Source: Roseiarcus sp035606915
GTDB taxonomy: Bacteria > Pseudomonadota > Alphaproteobacteria > Rhizobiales > Beijerinckiaceae
Length of the DNA: 64,000 nt
NCBI GenBank assembly: GCA_035606915.1
Contig: DATNDU010000084.1
Location: 22,759-86,758 of the forward strand
Direction of reading: 5' to 3'
Made by a program: the position numbers and the translations under genes. This document shows positions 1 to 8,949 of this stretch, piece after piece. The stretch's first letter is position 1. Each line of letters begins with the position of its first letter. The notes below the pieces were generated by a model. It saw only the letters and a program-made list of their open reading frames with translations, had not been told where the DNA came from and did not search any database.

Positions 1-190
1 CCGGGGCGGATTCGTCCGCCAAGGAGAATTGGGAAGCCGGAACTGAGCCGGCGCTGCCCCCGCAACGGTGTGAGAGTCGACTTCAAAAAGAGTCAATGCC
101 GGACACAAGCCACTGGGCCGACGAGGCCTCGGGAAGGCGTCCGGCCCGGCCTTGCAAGGGCCGCTCTCAAGCCCGGAAACCAACCTCGTC
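1..190 (+). promoter_or_regulatory. Cobalamin (B12) riboswitch, 5' edge at or beyond window start
   Basis: The conserved core is readable in order: GGGAA at about 31, a CCGG...CCGG pairing, GCTGCCCCCGCAACGG at 52-67, a GAGT segment, AATGCCGGA, GCCACTGG, GGGAAGG near 131, and the B12 box (AAGCCCGGAAACCAACC) near 169-185. These match the RF00174 class in order and spacing. The outer P1 helix may start before base 1. It sits about 95 bases upstream of the Rieske oxygenase start, in the same direction. Such elements normally switch expression off when adenosylcobalamin is abundant. No clear terminator follows, so translational control by hiding the ribosome site near 275-280 is an inference. Confidence 0.93.
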
Positions 191-283
191 AAATACGCCA
201 CGGGAATCGCGGAGGGCGATCAGGGCGCCGCACAGGCGCGCCTTGTTTCGCCCCGCCGCGTTCCCCAACTCGACGAGGAGCCT

Positions 284-1525
284 ATGCGCGCGCAGGAAAA
301 CGCCATCGCCTTACTGAAAAGCCGCCGGCCCGGCTACACGCTACCGCGCGCCTTCTATGTCGATCCCGAGACCTACCAATTCGACCTCGACCACATCTTC
401 TACGCACAGTGGCTGTTCATCGGCCACGATTGCGAGTTGACGCGGCCGGGCGACTACATCACGGCGCAGATCGGCGACTATCCGATCCTCATCGTGCGCG
501 GGCGCGACGGGGCGTTGCGCGCCTTTCACAATAGCTGCCGCCATCGCGGCTCGCGCATCTGTTCGGCCGCCAAAGGCTCCTCGGTCAGGCTCGTCTGCCC
601 CTATCACAACTGGAGTTACGATCTCGACGGCCGGCTGTTGTTCGCCCGCGATATGGCCAAGCCGTTCGATCCCAAGGCGCTCGGCCTGAAGCCGATCGCC
701 TGCGAGACCGCGGCCGGCTATGTCTGGATCTGCCTCAGCGCCGAGCCGCCGGATTTCGCGCCCTTCCGCAAGGCGATGACGCCTTATTTCGGCCCGCACG
801 CGATCGACCGCGCCAAGGTCGCCTTCGAGAGCACGATCGTCGAGAACGGCAACTGGAAGCTCGTCTGGGAGAACAACCGCGAGTGCTACCATTGCACGCC
901 GAACCATCCCGAGCTTTGCCACACCTTCCCCGAGGCGGCGGCGATTTCCGGCGTCACCGGCGCGGCCGAGGACCCGATGATCGGCGGGCATTGGGCACGC
1001 CTGGAGGCCGCCGGCCTGTCGAGCGGCTTCGCCATCGCCGACGACGGGCAATACCGAATGACCCGCATGCCGCTGATCGGCGACGCGACGAGCTTCACGA
1101 TCTCCGGCGCCGACGCCGTCGCCAAGCCGCTGTCGCCCGAGATCACGGCCTCGTCCATCGGCTCGCTGCTGACGTTTCACTATCCGTCGATGTGGAACCA
1201 CGTACTCGGCGACCACGCCGTCTCGTTCCGTGTGCTGCCCTTGGGACCGAAGCAGACGCAGGTCACCACGCGCTGGCTCGTCAACGCCGAGGCGGTCGAG
1301 GGCGTCGATTATTCGCTGGAGACCCTGACCGAGGTTTGGAACGCCACCAACAACCAGGACCGCCGCATCGTCGAGGAGAACCAACTCGGCGTCTCCTCGC
1401 CGGCCTTCGAGCCGGGGCCGTACAACCCCATTCACGAAGGCGGCGTCATCCAGTTCGTCAACTGGTACGCGGCGACGATGGAACGCTCGCTGGCCGGCCG
1501 TGACGCGCGCTCGGCGGTGGCCTGA
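284..1525 (+). CDS. GbcA-like Rieske non-heme iron oxygenase (alpha subunit)
   Basis: 413 residues. A Rieske [2Fe-2S] motif (CRH, then CPYH about 17 residues later) lies in the N-terminal third. The catalytic domain has the ENNRECYHC-TPNH mononuclear iron site, and a late QDRR-IVEENQ segment supplies the expected carboxylate. These sub-motifs resemble GbcA, CntA and stachydrine demethylases, which oxidatively N-demethylate quaternary amines with a separate reductase. No reductase gene is seen in this window. The ATG at 284 follows GAGGAG closely and gives a normal family length; an upstream in-frame start at 152 would lie inside the riboswitch. Control by a B12 riboswitch is unusual for this family. 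The substrate is unproven. Confidence 0.88.
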   Translation: MRAQENAIALLKSRRPGYTLPRAFYVDPETYQFDLDHIFYAQWLFIGHDCELTRPGDYITAQIGDYPILIVRGRDGALRAFHNSCRHRGSRICSAAKGSSVRLVCPYHNWSYDLDGRLLFARDMAKPFDPKALGLKPIACETAAGYVWICLSAEPPDFAPFRKAMTPYFGPHAIDRAKVAFESTIVENGNWKLVWENNRECYHCTPNHPELCHTFPEAAAISGVTGAAEDPMIGGHWARLEAAGLSSGFAIADDGQYRMTRMPLIGDATSFTISGADAVAKPLSPEITASSIGSLLTFHYPSMWNHVLGDHAVSFRVLPLGPKQTQVTTRWLVNAEAVEGVDYSLETLTEVWNATNNQDRRIVEENQLGVSSPAFEPGPYNPIHEGGVIQFVNWYAATMERSLAGRDARSAVA

Positions 1526-1715
1526 GCGCCGCGGCGGGGCTAGCCAAATCATCGGCGGAAATTTGCTTTCCCGAGCGCCCGCCGCGCCGTCGTTTTGCGC
1601 GATAACCAAAGGACAGGATTTCGGTTGCGCGCACTCGATCCTTCTCCTTAAAGGTTTTTTAAGGAACGGCGGATGGCGGCCGGCGCTCCTCGGTTCACGC
1701 TTGAGGAGTAAGGTC

Positions 1716-2642
1716 ATGGCGTGGCGCCGTGCGCGGGGTGGGCGTTTGTCTGTGCGTTCGTTTGCCGTTGAAGCGCCGCGGCGGCCGCGAGTTGTCGCCG
1801 CGTTCGGGCTTGGGGCGGCGATAACGGCGGCGGGGCTTGTGGCCCTGTTCGCCAATGGCGCGGCGGCTCGCGGGCCGTTCAGCACCTATGCCAGCTATTA
1901 CAGGACGCAGCGCACCGCCTTGACGCTGCTGCCGATCGCCGCCAACGCCGGTAAGACGCGCCACAAGCCTCGGCGGGCTCACCTCGCGCGGGCTAAAAAA
2001 CCCGAGACAGTCGCGGCGCTCCCGCATCCCGATGCAGTCTGCGTGCGCCTGTGCGATGGCTATTTCTTCCCGCTGCCCGCCGCCGCCGGCGACGCGGCCT
2101 CGCAGGCGGCGTCCTGCGACAGCCTGTGCCCGGACGCGCCGACGCAGGTCTATTATCGCCGCGGCTCCGACCGCATCGAGGATTCCGTGTCGGCGGCCGG
2201 CCGGCCCTACAGCGCCCTGCCGGTGGCGCTGCGCTATCGCTCCACCGCCGACAGCACGTGCTCCTGCCATCGCGACGCCATCGCCTACGCGCCGCTCTAC
2301 GACACCACGCTCCAGCGCGGCGACCTCATCATGACGCCGGCGGGCTTTGTGATGTTCCGCGGGCCTGAGGGGCCGACGCACGGCGCCGGCGACTTCATCG
2401 CCCTCGCCAAGGCCCGCCTGCCCTCCGCCATGCGCGGCGACCTTCAGGCGATGGAGCGGGCCAGCCTCGCCACGGACCACCCGACGCTGCGAGAATGGTT
2501 CGCCTCGCAGACGCCGCCCACCCTCGTCGCGCGTCAGATCGAGCGCCGGCCAGAGCGCCGCATCGAGCGTGTCGTCACACGCGTAGCGAGCGGCGACGAC
2601 AGGATTCGCCTGCTCGTCTGGCGCGGCGGCGCCCAGGATTGA
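1716..2642 (+). CDS. DUF2865 domain protein, likely exported
   Basis: 308 residues. The ATG at 1716 is preceded by GAGGAGTAAGG. A basic N-terminus is followed by a hydrophobic segment at about residues 25-45 (single anchor or signal). The core contains VCVRLCDGYFFPL, a CDSLCP pair and a CSCH motif, the cysteine-rich pattern of DUF2865, a family common in Hyphomicrobiales and without known function. The C-terminus is arginine-rich. It lies alone between the oxygenase and an AsmA gene, with about 190 bases upstream. A cell-envelope location is inferred from the hydrophobic segment. Confidence 0.75.
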   Translation: MAWRRARGGRLSVRSFAVEAPRRPRVVAAFGLGAAITAAGLVALFANGAAARGPFSTYASYYRTQRTALTLLPIAANAGKTRHKPRRAHLARAKKPETVAALPHPDAVCVRLCDGYFFPLPAAAGDAASQAASCDSLCPDAPTQVYYRRGSDRIEDSVSAAGRPYSALPVALRYRSTADSTCSCHRDAIAYAPLYDTTLQRGDLIMTPAGFVMFRGPEGPTHGAGDFIALAKARLPSAMRGDLQAMERASLATDHPTLREWFASQTPPTLVARQIERRPERRIERVVTRVASGDDRIRLLVWRGGAQD

Positions 2643-2715
2643 GCGCGCGGCTTGGAATCGCGCTATAGAGGGCCGCCGCCGGGACGCGATTCGCCCGCGC
2701 GACGAGGATCAGTGG

Positions 2716-4434
2716 ATGCGTCATTGGGGAATAGCGACGGGGGTTGCGCTCGGCGCCGCGTTCGGGCTTTCCCTGGGACTGGTGAACTGGCCGATCAATC
2801 GCGACCACGTGCGCCGCGATCTCACGGCGGTGATCGGCCCGGTCGAGACGCCGGCGGTGGCGACGCTGCGGCTGCTGCCGCGTCCGACGCTGCGGCTGCA
2901 AGACTTGCGTTTCCGCACCACCGGCGGCGCCATAAAGGCGCAAGCCGCCGATGCGCAGGTGACGCTGAGTCTGACGCGGCTGCTGTTCGGCGCCATCCAG
3001 CCGCTCGGCCTGACGCTAAGCGGGGCCGAATTCACCATCGACCTCGACACCGCCGAGAGGGAATTGAAGACGATGAAGCGGCCGCCGATCGCGCGCCTCT
3101 TTGTCGAAAGCGCTGTTGTCGCCGTCGTCTCGGCCCGGCGCGCGCTCAACACTCATTTCGATATCGCCACCGCCCGCATCGACTGGGACTCGGCCAGTTC
3201 AGCATTGCGCGCCGGCGGCGCCGGACGCTGGCGAGGGCAGCCGCTCGCGACAACCTTGGTGCTCGACGAACCGATGGCGGCCGCGCGTGGCGACCCGACG
3301 CCAGTGCGCGTCGCGCTCGACGGCCCGCTCGGCCAGTGGCGTGTCGCCGGCGACTGGTCGCCGCAGGGCCGGCTCGACGGCGCGGTCTATCGCGGGCAGG
3401 TCTCGGCGCTGATTCCCTCGCTCGCCCGCTTCGCGCGCTGGATCGGCCAGCCGCCGCCGGGCCCGGCGCCCGCCGGGCTGGAGTTGGCGGCCCACGTCAG
3501 CGCCAGCGCGACCGAGGCCAAGTTCTCCGACGTCGTCATGACCCTCGGCGGCCAGCGCTTCGAGGGCGACCTCGCGGCGATGAAATCGCCGGCGCGCGTG
3601 TCCGTCTCCGGCACGATGGCCGCCGACACGCTCGATCTCGACGCGCTGATCGGACCGCCGCCGACCGCCATCGACGCCGGCGGCTGGTCGAAAACGCCGG
3701 CGTTGCCGGCGCCAAGCCGCGGACTCGATCTCGACCTCAGAATCTCAGCTTCGCGCGCGGTGTGGCGCGGCCACGCCATCGAGGATGCCGCCGCGGCGGT
3801 GTCGCAGCGCAACGGCCGCTTCGACGTCAAGCTGCTCGAAGCCGACTACGCGCGTGGCTCGCTGAGCGGCGAATTGTCGATCCAAGACGATCACGGCGCC
3901 TGCGCCAGCGCGCTCTCGCTGTCGCTGGAGAAGGCTGACCTCGGCGCGCTGCTGGGCGAATTCGGCGAGCACAATTTCTCCGGCGAGGGCAGCTTGAAAC
4001 TCTCGGTCAAGGCGCATGGGCGCTCGCCGGCCGACATCATCGCCAGCGCCGCGGGCGACGGTGCGCTGGAGATCGCCGACGGCGCGCTGCGCAACCTCAA
4101 TTTCGAGGAGGCGTTGCGACGCGGCCAGCACCGGCTGATCGACGTCGCGCGCGACATGAACGCCGGCGCCACCCGCTTCGGCGCGGCGCATGGGCGGGTC
4201 GAGATTGGCAATGGCGAGGCACGCTTCGTCGATGTGGCGACGCAATCGCCCGGCGTGTCGCTGGCGGTGACGGGCGACGTCGATCTCGTCGGGCGGGCGT
4301 GGCGCGCCCATGTGACGGCGCGGCAAAGCTCAAGCGACGGCACGCCGACGCCCGACGGCGCACACATGGATTTCGCGCTCTACGGGCCGTGGAAGGGCCC
4401 GGTTATCGCGCCGGTTCTCCCTCCGGCGGATTGA
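2716..4434 (+). CDS. AsmA family protein
   Basis: 572 residues, anchored by one N-terminal membrane segment (about residues 5-25) with a long periplasmic part. The order of an early conserved segment (VETPAVATLRLLPRPTLRL), a long low-complexity middle rich in beta strand, and a C-terminal block with DGALRNLNFEEALRRGQ and a final FALYGPWKGPVI matches the AsmA/AsmA_2 family. These proteins belong to the AsmA-like group linked to phospholipid transport and outer-membrane homeostasis. The ATG at 2716 follows GACGAGGA with good spacing. No operon partner is obvious. Family assignment is fairly sure; the specific role is not known. Confidence 0.8.
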   Translation: MRHWGIATGVALGAAFGLSLGLVNWPINRDHVRRDLTAVIGPVETPAVATLRLLPRPTLRLQDLRFRTTGGAIKAQAADAQVTLSLTRLLFGAIQPLGLTLSGAEFTIDLDTAERELKTMKRPPIARLFVESAVVAVVSARRALNTHFDIATARIDWDSASSALRAGGAGRWRGQPLATTLVLDEPMAAARGDPTPVRVALDGPLGQWRVAGDWSPQGRLDGAVYRGQVSALIPSLARFARWIGQPPPGPAPAGLELAAHVSASATEAKFSDVVMTLGGQRFEGDLAAMKSPARVSVSGTMAADTLDLDALIGPPPTAIDAGGWSKTPALPAPSRGLDLDLRISASRAVWRGHAIEDAAAAVSQRNGRFDVKLLEADYARGSLSGELSIQDDHGACASALSLSLEKADLGALLGEFGEHNFSGEGSLKLSVKAHGRSPADIIASAAGDGALEIADGALRNLNFEEALRRGQHRLIDVARDMNAGATRFGAAHGRVEIGNGEARFVDVATQSPGVSLAVTGDVDLVGRAWRAHVTARQSSSDGTPTPDGAHMDFALYGPWKGPVIAPVLPPAD

Positions 4435-4484
4435 CCGCCGCCTGGGGCCGGCCTTAAGCGCCGGAGCCAGCCTGGGAGATGCTC

Positions 4485-5522
4485 ATGAAAGCGCCGCGCA
4501 AATTTTTCGAGCCGCTCGCCATCGGCGCGCCGGCGCCGCTGAGGCAATTGCCGAACCGGCTGGAGCGCATGATCCACTTCGTGCCGCCGCACATCGAGAA
4601 GATGCGCGCCAAGGTCGGCGAACTCGCGCCCCAGGTCGATGTCGTGCTCGGCAATCTCGAAGACGCCATCCCCGTCGAATCCAAGCAGGCGGCGCGCGAA
4701 GGCTTCATCGCGATGGCGAAAGCGGTCGATTTCGGCACGACCGGCCTATGGGTGCGGGTCAACGCGCTGAACTCGCCGTGGGTTCTCGACGATCTCTCGC
4801 GCATCGTCGGCGAGGTCGGCGACAAGCTCGACGTGGTGATGCTGCCGAAAGTCGAGGGGCCGTGGGACATCCACTTCATCGACCAGCATCTGGCGCTGCT
4901 GGAGGCGCACCATCGCACGCCGAAGCCGATCCTGGTCCACGCGATTTTGGAGACCGCCGAGGGCGTCAACAATGTCGCCGCCATCGCCGCCGCTTCGCCG
5001 CGCATGCAGGGCATGAGCCTGGGGCCGGCCGATCTCGCCGCCTCGCGGGCGATGAAGACGACGCGCGTCGGCGGCGGCCATCCCGGTTATCGCATGCTCG
5101 GCGACGGGGCGGGCGCGGCGCGCCCGTCCGCCCAGCAGGACCCCTGGCATTATACGATCGCGCGCATGGTCGACGCCTGCGCCGCAAATGGGCTGAAGCC
5201 GTTCTACGGCCCGTTCGGCGATTTCTCCGACCCTGAAGCCTGCGAGGCGCAGTTCCGCAACGCCTTCCTGCTTGGCTGCGCCGGCGCCTGGAGCCTGCAC
5301 CCCAACCAGATCGCCATCGCCAAGCGGGTGTTCTCGCCCGATGCGACCGAGGTTGCCTTCGCGCGGAAGATTCTGGCCGCCATGCCGGACGGCTCCGGGG
5401 CGGTGATGATCGACGGCAAGATGCAGGACGACGCGACGTGGAAACAGGCGCGGGTGATCGTCGATCTGGCGCGCCAGGTGGCGGCCAAGGACAAGGATTT
5501 CGCCCCGCTCTACGGATTTTGA
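4485..5522 (+). CDS. HpcH/HpaI (CitE-like) CoA-ester lyase
   Basis: 345 residues. TIM-barrel signatures of the citrate-lyase-beta/malyl-CoA-lyase family are visible: LGNLEDAIP near residue 55 (metal-binding acid), VRVN, MLPKVEG, ETAEGV and a C-terminal SLHPNQI segment. Members cleave or form 3-hydroxyacyl-CoA esters such as malyl-CoA, beta-methylmalyl-CoA or citramalyl-CoA using Mg2+. The ATG at 4485 is preferred over 4479 because GGGAG at 4474-4478 is correctly spaced from it. No neighbouring gene points to a pathway, so the substrate is open. Confidence 0.85.
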   Translation: MKAPRKFFEPLAIGAPAPLRQLPNRLERMIHFVPPHIEKMRAKVGELAPQVDVVLGNLEDAIPVESKQAAREGFIAMAKAVDFGTTGLWVRVNALNSPWVLDDLSRIVGEVGDKLDVVMLPKVEGPWDIHFIDQHLALLEAHHRTPKPILVHAILETAEGVNNVAAIAAASPRMQGMSLGPADLAASRAMKTTRVGGGHPGYRMLGDGAGAARPSAQQDPWHYTIARMVDACAANGLKPFYGPFGDFSDPEACEAQFRNAFLLGCAGAWSLHPNQIAIAKRVFSPDATEVAFARKILAAMPDGSGAVMIDGKMQDDATWKQARVIVDLARQVAAKDKDFAPLYGF

Positions 5523-5535
5523 GCGCGCGCCGAAA

Positions 5536-5564
5536 TTGACAGCGCCGCGGACCCTGCTTTACCA
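5536..5564 (+). promoter_or_regulatory. Candidate housekeeping promoter of hspQ
   Basis: TTGACA at 5536-5541 is followed after exactly 17 bases by TTACCA (5559-5564), about 20 bases before the hspQ ATG. The -35 is perfect and the -10 is weak. No heat-shock (sigma-32) consensus was recognised. A transcript starting here would have a very short leader. Confidence 0.4.
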
Positions 5565-5584
5565 AGGCGCCGAAACGCAAAATC

Positions 5585-5914
5585 ATGCAATCCCGCTCCG
5601 CCAAATTCGCCATCGGCCAAGTCGTTAAGCACCGCATTTATCCTTTTCGCGGCGTGATTTACGACGTCGATCCGGTCTTCTCCAACACGGAGGAATGGTA
5701 TCGCGCCATTCCGCCCGAGGCGCGACCATCGAAAGATCAGCCGTTCTACCATCTGTTCGCGGAGAACGAGGAGACGCAATATATCGCCTATGTCTCGGAG
5801 CAGAATCTGCTGCCCGACGATTCCGGCGCGCCAATCCGCCACCCGCAGGTCGAGCAGCTTTTCGTGGCGTCCGATTCCGGCCACTACAAGCGGCGGACCA
5901 ACAGCGCCAACTGA
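5585..5914 (+). CDS. hspQ: Heat shock protein HspQ (YccV family)
   Basis: 109 residues, the usual family length. Motifs include AKFAIGQVVKHRIYPFRGVIYDVDP at the N-terminus, EEWYRAIP, and QPFYHLFAENE followed by YVSEQNLLPD. HspQ is a small SH3-like protein that binds hemimethylated oriC DNA in E. coli and acts as a specificity-enhancing factor for the Lon protease. It stands alone with a short intergenic region on its left and a gene-poor stretch on its right. Confidence 0.95.
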   Translation: MQSRSAKFAIGQVVKHRIYPFRGVIYDVDPVFSNTEEWYRAIPPEARPSKDQPFYHLFAENEETQYIAYVSEQNLLPDDSGAPIRHPQVEQLFVASDSGHYKRRTNSAN

Positions 5915-6272
5915 GGCGGGAGCATCGCGCCGTCATGGCCGGGCGTCGTCGCGGCCAACCGCGCCGAGCCGCGCCAATGCCGACGCGCCCTAATCTTGCC
6001 GGCCTTCGGCCCAGTCGCCGGATTTCAACAGAGTTCCAATATTTGAACCTTGCGCTCCACGCCCCACGGCGACGCGCGCGCATGATGCTAAAGCGATTTC
6101 CGATCGGGCTGAAACATCGTCATTGCGAGCGAAGCGAAGCAATCCACGGTTCGGCGATGCTGCCCTTTCCGGTTAGCCGACGATCTCTGCGCGGTAGATT
6201 GTTTCGCTCCGCTCGCATCGACGGCGACCGCGATTCAATCTGAGTGGATTCCGCTCTAGCCGAGCCGAGACC
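5915..6272. other. Intergenic region with an interspersed palindromic repeat
   Basis: No convincing gene was found in these 358 bases between convergent hspQ and the IalB-like gene. The only clear structure is the inverted repeat described at 6125-6216. Frames that stay open here have no ribosome site and no recognisable domain. Confidence 0.6.
6125..6216. repeat. Inverted repeat of the widespread GCGAGCGAAGCGAAGCAATC type
   Basis: The left arm GCGAGCGAAGCGAAGCAATC (6125-6144) pairs with the right arm GATTGTTTCGCTCCGCTCGC (6197-6216) with two mismatches over 20 bases. They are separated by 52 bases. The motif family (CATTGCGAGCGAAGCGAAGCAATCC) is common as an interspersed REP-like or MITE-like element in many bacterial genomes. 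It lies between convergent genes, where such elements usually sit. Confidence 0.75.
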
Positions 6273-6968
6273 TCACTTCTTCGGCTTGTCCGCCGGCGAA
6301 GCGGCGGGCGCCGGCGCAGCCGGGGGCTTTTCCTTCTCGATCTGCTCGCGCTGTTGCTGCGCGCGCTTTTCCAATTGATCTTGCAAGGCTTTGTTTTGCT
6401 GCTGGATCTTCTTCGGATCGACCGCCGGGCCGTCGATAGCGGCGGCGAAATCGTGCATCGGCACGTTGAACGTCACCTCCGCGCCGACCTGGTTGCGCAC
6501 CACGATCGAGGCGATCGCCGATTTCTTCAATGTGTTGAGCTGCCCCTGGCTAAGCTCGGCCTCGGCGAAGCAGGAACCGCTGGCGCAGATCGAATAGCGG
6601 CCCTCGATCGGCTCGCCCTTCTCAAGCTTGAAGCGGAAGCCAGGGCGCAGCAACAGACCCTCGGGCAATTGCACGCGCACCACCTTCTTGTCGTCGCCGG
6701 TCAGCGTGTCGACGGCGATCGCCAGTGTCGGCGGCTGATCGACAGCCTGGCCAAAGGCGCGGATGGTGCGACAGAATTCCTTGGCGCCGGTCGGGTCCTT
6801 CTGGCAGACCTTGGTCCAGGGCGCCGGCATGGGAATGAGGTCGAGCTTGATGGGTTGCGGCGCGGTGGCTTTCGGCGCAGCGGATTTCGGCGATTGGGCG
6901 AAAGCGGGCGTGGCTGCGAGCGCGGTCGCAAGCGCCAGAGCGCCGAGGCGCATGGGCCGGAATTTCAT
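6273..6968 (-). CDS. Invasion-associated locus B (IalB) family protein
   Basis: 231 residues, with a signal peptide ending near AFAQ (residues about 1-25). The core has WTKVCQKDP, FCRTIRAFGQ, a VRVQLPEGLLLRPGFRF block, a CASGSCFAEAEL disulphide pair, and AEVTFNVPMHDFAAAIDG. This is the PF06776 (IalB) fold. The C-terminus carries a glutamine- and lysine-rich coiled coil followed by an alanine/proline tail. The family is named for Bartonella invasion but is widespread in free-living Hyphomicrobiales, so a virulence role should not be inferred. The start at 6968 is the first that begins directly at a signal peptide. Confidence 0.85.
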   Translation of the reverse strand: MKFRPMRLGALALATALAATPAFAQSPKSAAPKATAPQPIKLDLIPMPAPWTKVCQKDPTGAKEFCRTIRAFGQAVDQPPTLAIAVDTLTGDDKKVVRVQLPEGLLLRPGFRFKLEKGEPIEGRYSICASGSCFAEAELSQGQLNTLKKSAIASIVVRNQVGAEVTFNVPMHDFAAAIDGPAVDPKKIQQQNKALQDQLEKRAQQQREQIEKEKPPAAPAPAASPADKPKK

Positions 6969-8895
6969 CCCTCGTCCTTTCGTTTTCGACGCAACCGCGG
7001 AAGCGGCGCCGCGCGGCTGCGAAGCTCTACGGCGCCCAGCCTGGCTTGGAAAGCGCGCCCTCTTTCCATATTCGTCGCCGCAATCCAACATCTTTTTCGT
7101 CCTGCTGTTCCTCATCGCCGGCCTCGCCCTCATCCTGTGCGCGGCGTTTGCCGCCCCGGCGCGCGCCGACGCCCCGGCGCCCGCCATCGCGATGCACGGC
7201 GCACCGGCCCTGCCGGCCGATTTCGCCGCCCTGCCCTACGCCAACCCGCAAGCGCCCAAAGGCGGAACCTTGCGGCTAGGCGTTCTGGGAACTTTCGACA
7301 GCCTGAATCCCTTCAATGTCAAGGCGCTATCCACCGCCGAGGGGCTGAGCGGCCGCGTTTTTCAGTCGCTGATGGCGCGCTCGCGCAATGAGCCGTTCAC
7401 GCTTTATGGCCTGGTGGCGAAATCCATCGAAACCGACGCGGCGCGCGATTACGTAACCTTTCGCCTCGACCCGCGCGCGCGTTTCTCCGATGGCTCGCCG
7501 ATCACCGCCGACGACGTGCGCTTCACTTTCGAGTTGCTGCGCGACCACGGCCGGCCGCCGCAGCGCGCCGCCTTCGCGCTGGTCAAATCGGTGACGACGC
7601 CCGATGCGCTGACGATCCGCTTCGACCTCAAGGGCGCCAACGACCGCGAGTTGCCGCTGATTCTCGCACTGATGCCGGCGCTATCGCGCGCCGATACCGA
7701 CGTCGCCCGCTTCGAGCAGTCGAGCCTCGCCATCCCCGTTGGTTCCGGCCCCTATGTCGTCGGCAGCGTCGATCCCGGCCGGCGCATCGTCTACCGGCGC
7801 GATCCCAACTACTGGGCCCGCGATTTGCCGGTCTCGCGCGGCCTGGATAATTTCGACCGCATCGAGATCGACTATTATCGCGATCAATCGGCGCTGTTCA
7901 CCGCCTTCGCCGCCGGCCTCTACGATTTCCGCATCGAGGACGACGCGATGCGCTGGCGGCGCGATTACGATTTCCCCCGCCGCCGCCGCGGCGAAGTATT
8001 GGTCGAATCGCCGCCGGTCGCGTTGCCGCGCGGCATGTCGGGTTTCGTGTTCAACACCCGCCGGCCGCAATTCGCCGACGTCCGCGTGCGCGAGGCTTTG
8101 GCCTCGATGTTCGATTTCGACTGGATCGACGCGACGCTGTTCGGCGGCGCCTATGTCCGCGACGTCAGCTATTTCGGCGACAGCGCGCTGTCGAGCGCCG
8201 GCCGGCCGGCAAGCGCGCGCGAACGGGCGCTGCTCGCCCCCTTCCCCGGCGCCGTGCGCGCCGCGATTCTGGCCGGAAGCTGGCGCCCGTCCGTCTCCGA
8301 CGGCTCGGGGCGAGACCGCGCCATCGCCCGCGCCGCCCTCGCCGAACTCGGGCGCGCCGGCTATGCGCTGGAGCGCGGCGCGCTGCGCGATTCGCATGGC
8401 GCCCCCTTCGGCTTCGAAATCCTCGTCAAGACCTCCGCCGAGGAGCGGCTGGCGCTCGATTATTCGGCGATGCTGGCGCGCATCGGCGTCGCCGCGCGGG
8501 TCCGCCTCGTCGATGAGACGCAGTTCCAGCGGCGCCGGCAGCGCTTCGATTTCGACATGATGCCGGCAAGCTTCCCCGCCTCCGCTTCGCCCGGCGCCGA
8601 ACAGGTCGGGCGCTGGAGCACGGCCGCCGCGAGCCAGGAAGGCGCCTTCAACATAGCCGGCGCCCGCTCGCCGGCCATCGACGCCATGATCTCGGCGCTG
8701 CTGGCGGCCGATGGCGAGGAGGATTTCGTCGCCGCCGCGCGCGCGCTCGACCGCGTGCTGTTGTCGGGATGCTACATGGTCCCGTTCTACCACGCGAAAT
8801 CGCAGTGGATCGCCTATTCGGCGCGCCTCGGCCATCCGGCGCGGACGCCGCTCTATGGCGTCGATCTCGACGCCTGGTGGATGAAGCCGCGTTGA
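6952..8895 (+). CDS. YejA-type extracellular peptide-binding protein (SBP family 5)
   Basis: About 647 residues from the ATG at 6952. A strong hydrophobic export segment (7100-7160) ends in ARADA, and the mature part has YANPQAPKGGTLRLGVLGTFDSLNPF, FSDGSPITADDVRFTFE, SGPYVVGSVDPGR and NYWARDLPV, typical of YejA/OppA-like periplasmic binding proteins for oligopeptides or microcin C. The start is doubtful: no in-frame ATG, GTG or TTG exists between 6952 and the hydrophobic segment, and 6952 overlaps the divergent IalB-like gene by 17 bases. No permease or ATPase is adjacent, so it is an orphan here. Confidence 0.85.
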   Translation: MGRNFIPRPFVFDATAEAAPRGCEALRRPAWLGKRALFPYSSPQSNIFFVLLFLIAGLALILCAAFAAPARADAPAPAIAMHGAPALPADFAALPYANPQAPKGGTLRLGVLGTFDSLNPFNVKALSTAEGLSGRVFQSLMARSRNEPFTLYGLVAKSIETDAARDYVTFRLDPRARFSDGSPITADDVRFTFELLRDHGRPPQRAAFALVKSVTTPDALTIRFDLKGANDRELPLILALMPALSRADTDVARFEQSSLAIPVGSGPYVVGSVDPGRRIVYRRDPNYWARDLPVSRGLDNFDRIEIDYYRDQSALFTAFAAGLYDFRIEDDAMRWRRDYDFPRRRRGEVLVESPPVALPRGMSGFVFNTRRPQFADVRVREALASMFDFDWIDATLFGGAYVRDVSYFGDSALSSAGRPASARERALLAPFPGAVRAAILAGSWRPSVSDGSGRDRAIARAALAELGRAGYALERGALRDSHGAPFGFEILVKTSAEERLALDYSAMLARIGVAARVRLVDETQFQRRRQRFDFDMMPASFPASASPGAEQVGRWSTAAASQEGAFNIAGARSPAIDAMISALLAADGEEDFVAAARALDRVLLSGCYMVPFYHAKSQWIAYSARLGHPARTPLYGVDLDAWWMKPR

Positions 8896-8949
8896 CTTCC
8901 GCGCCGCGCGTCGCAGTATGCCCGCCGATCCCCGCTCGAAGAGGCGCCC

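Noticed and set aside
1540..1715. Terminator at CCTTAAAGGTTTTTTAAGG after the oxygenase gene
   Set aside because: The stem is AT-rich with a small loop and no proper T tail; too weak to call.
341..1885. Long leftward frame opposite the Rieske oxygenase
   Set aside because: It is the antisense of a clear gene, is rich in Arg, Gly and Ala, and shows no domain. Long antisense frames are expected in GC-rich DNA.
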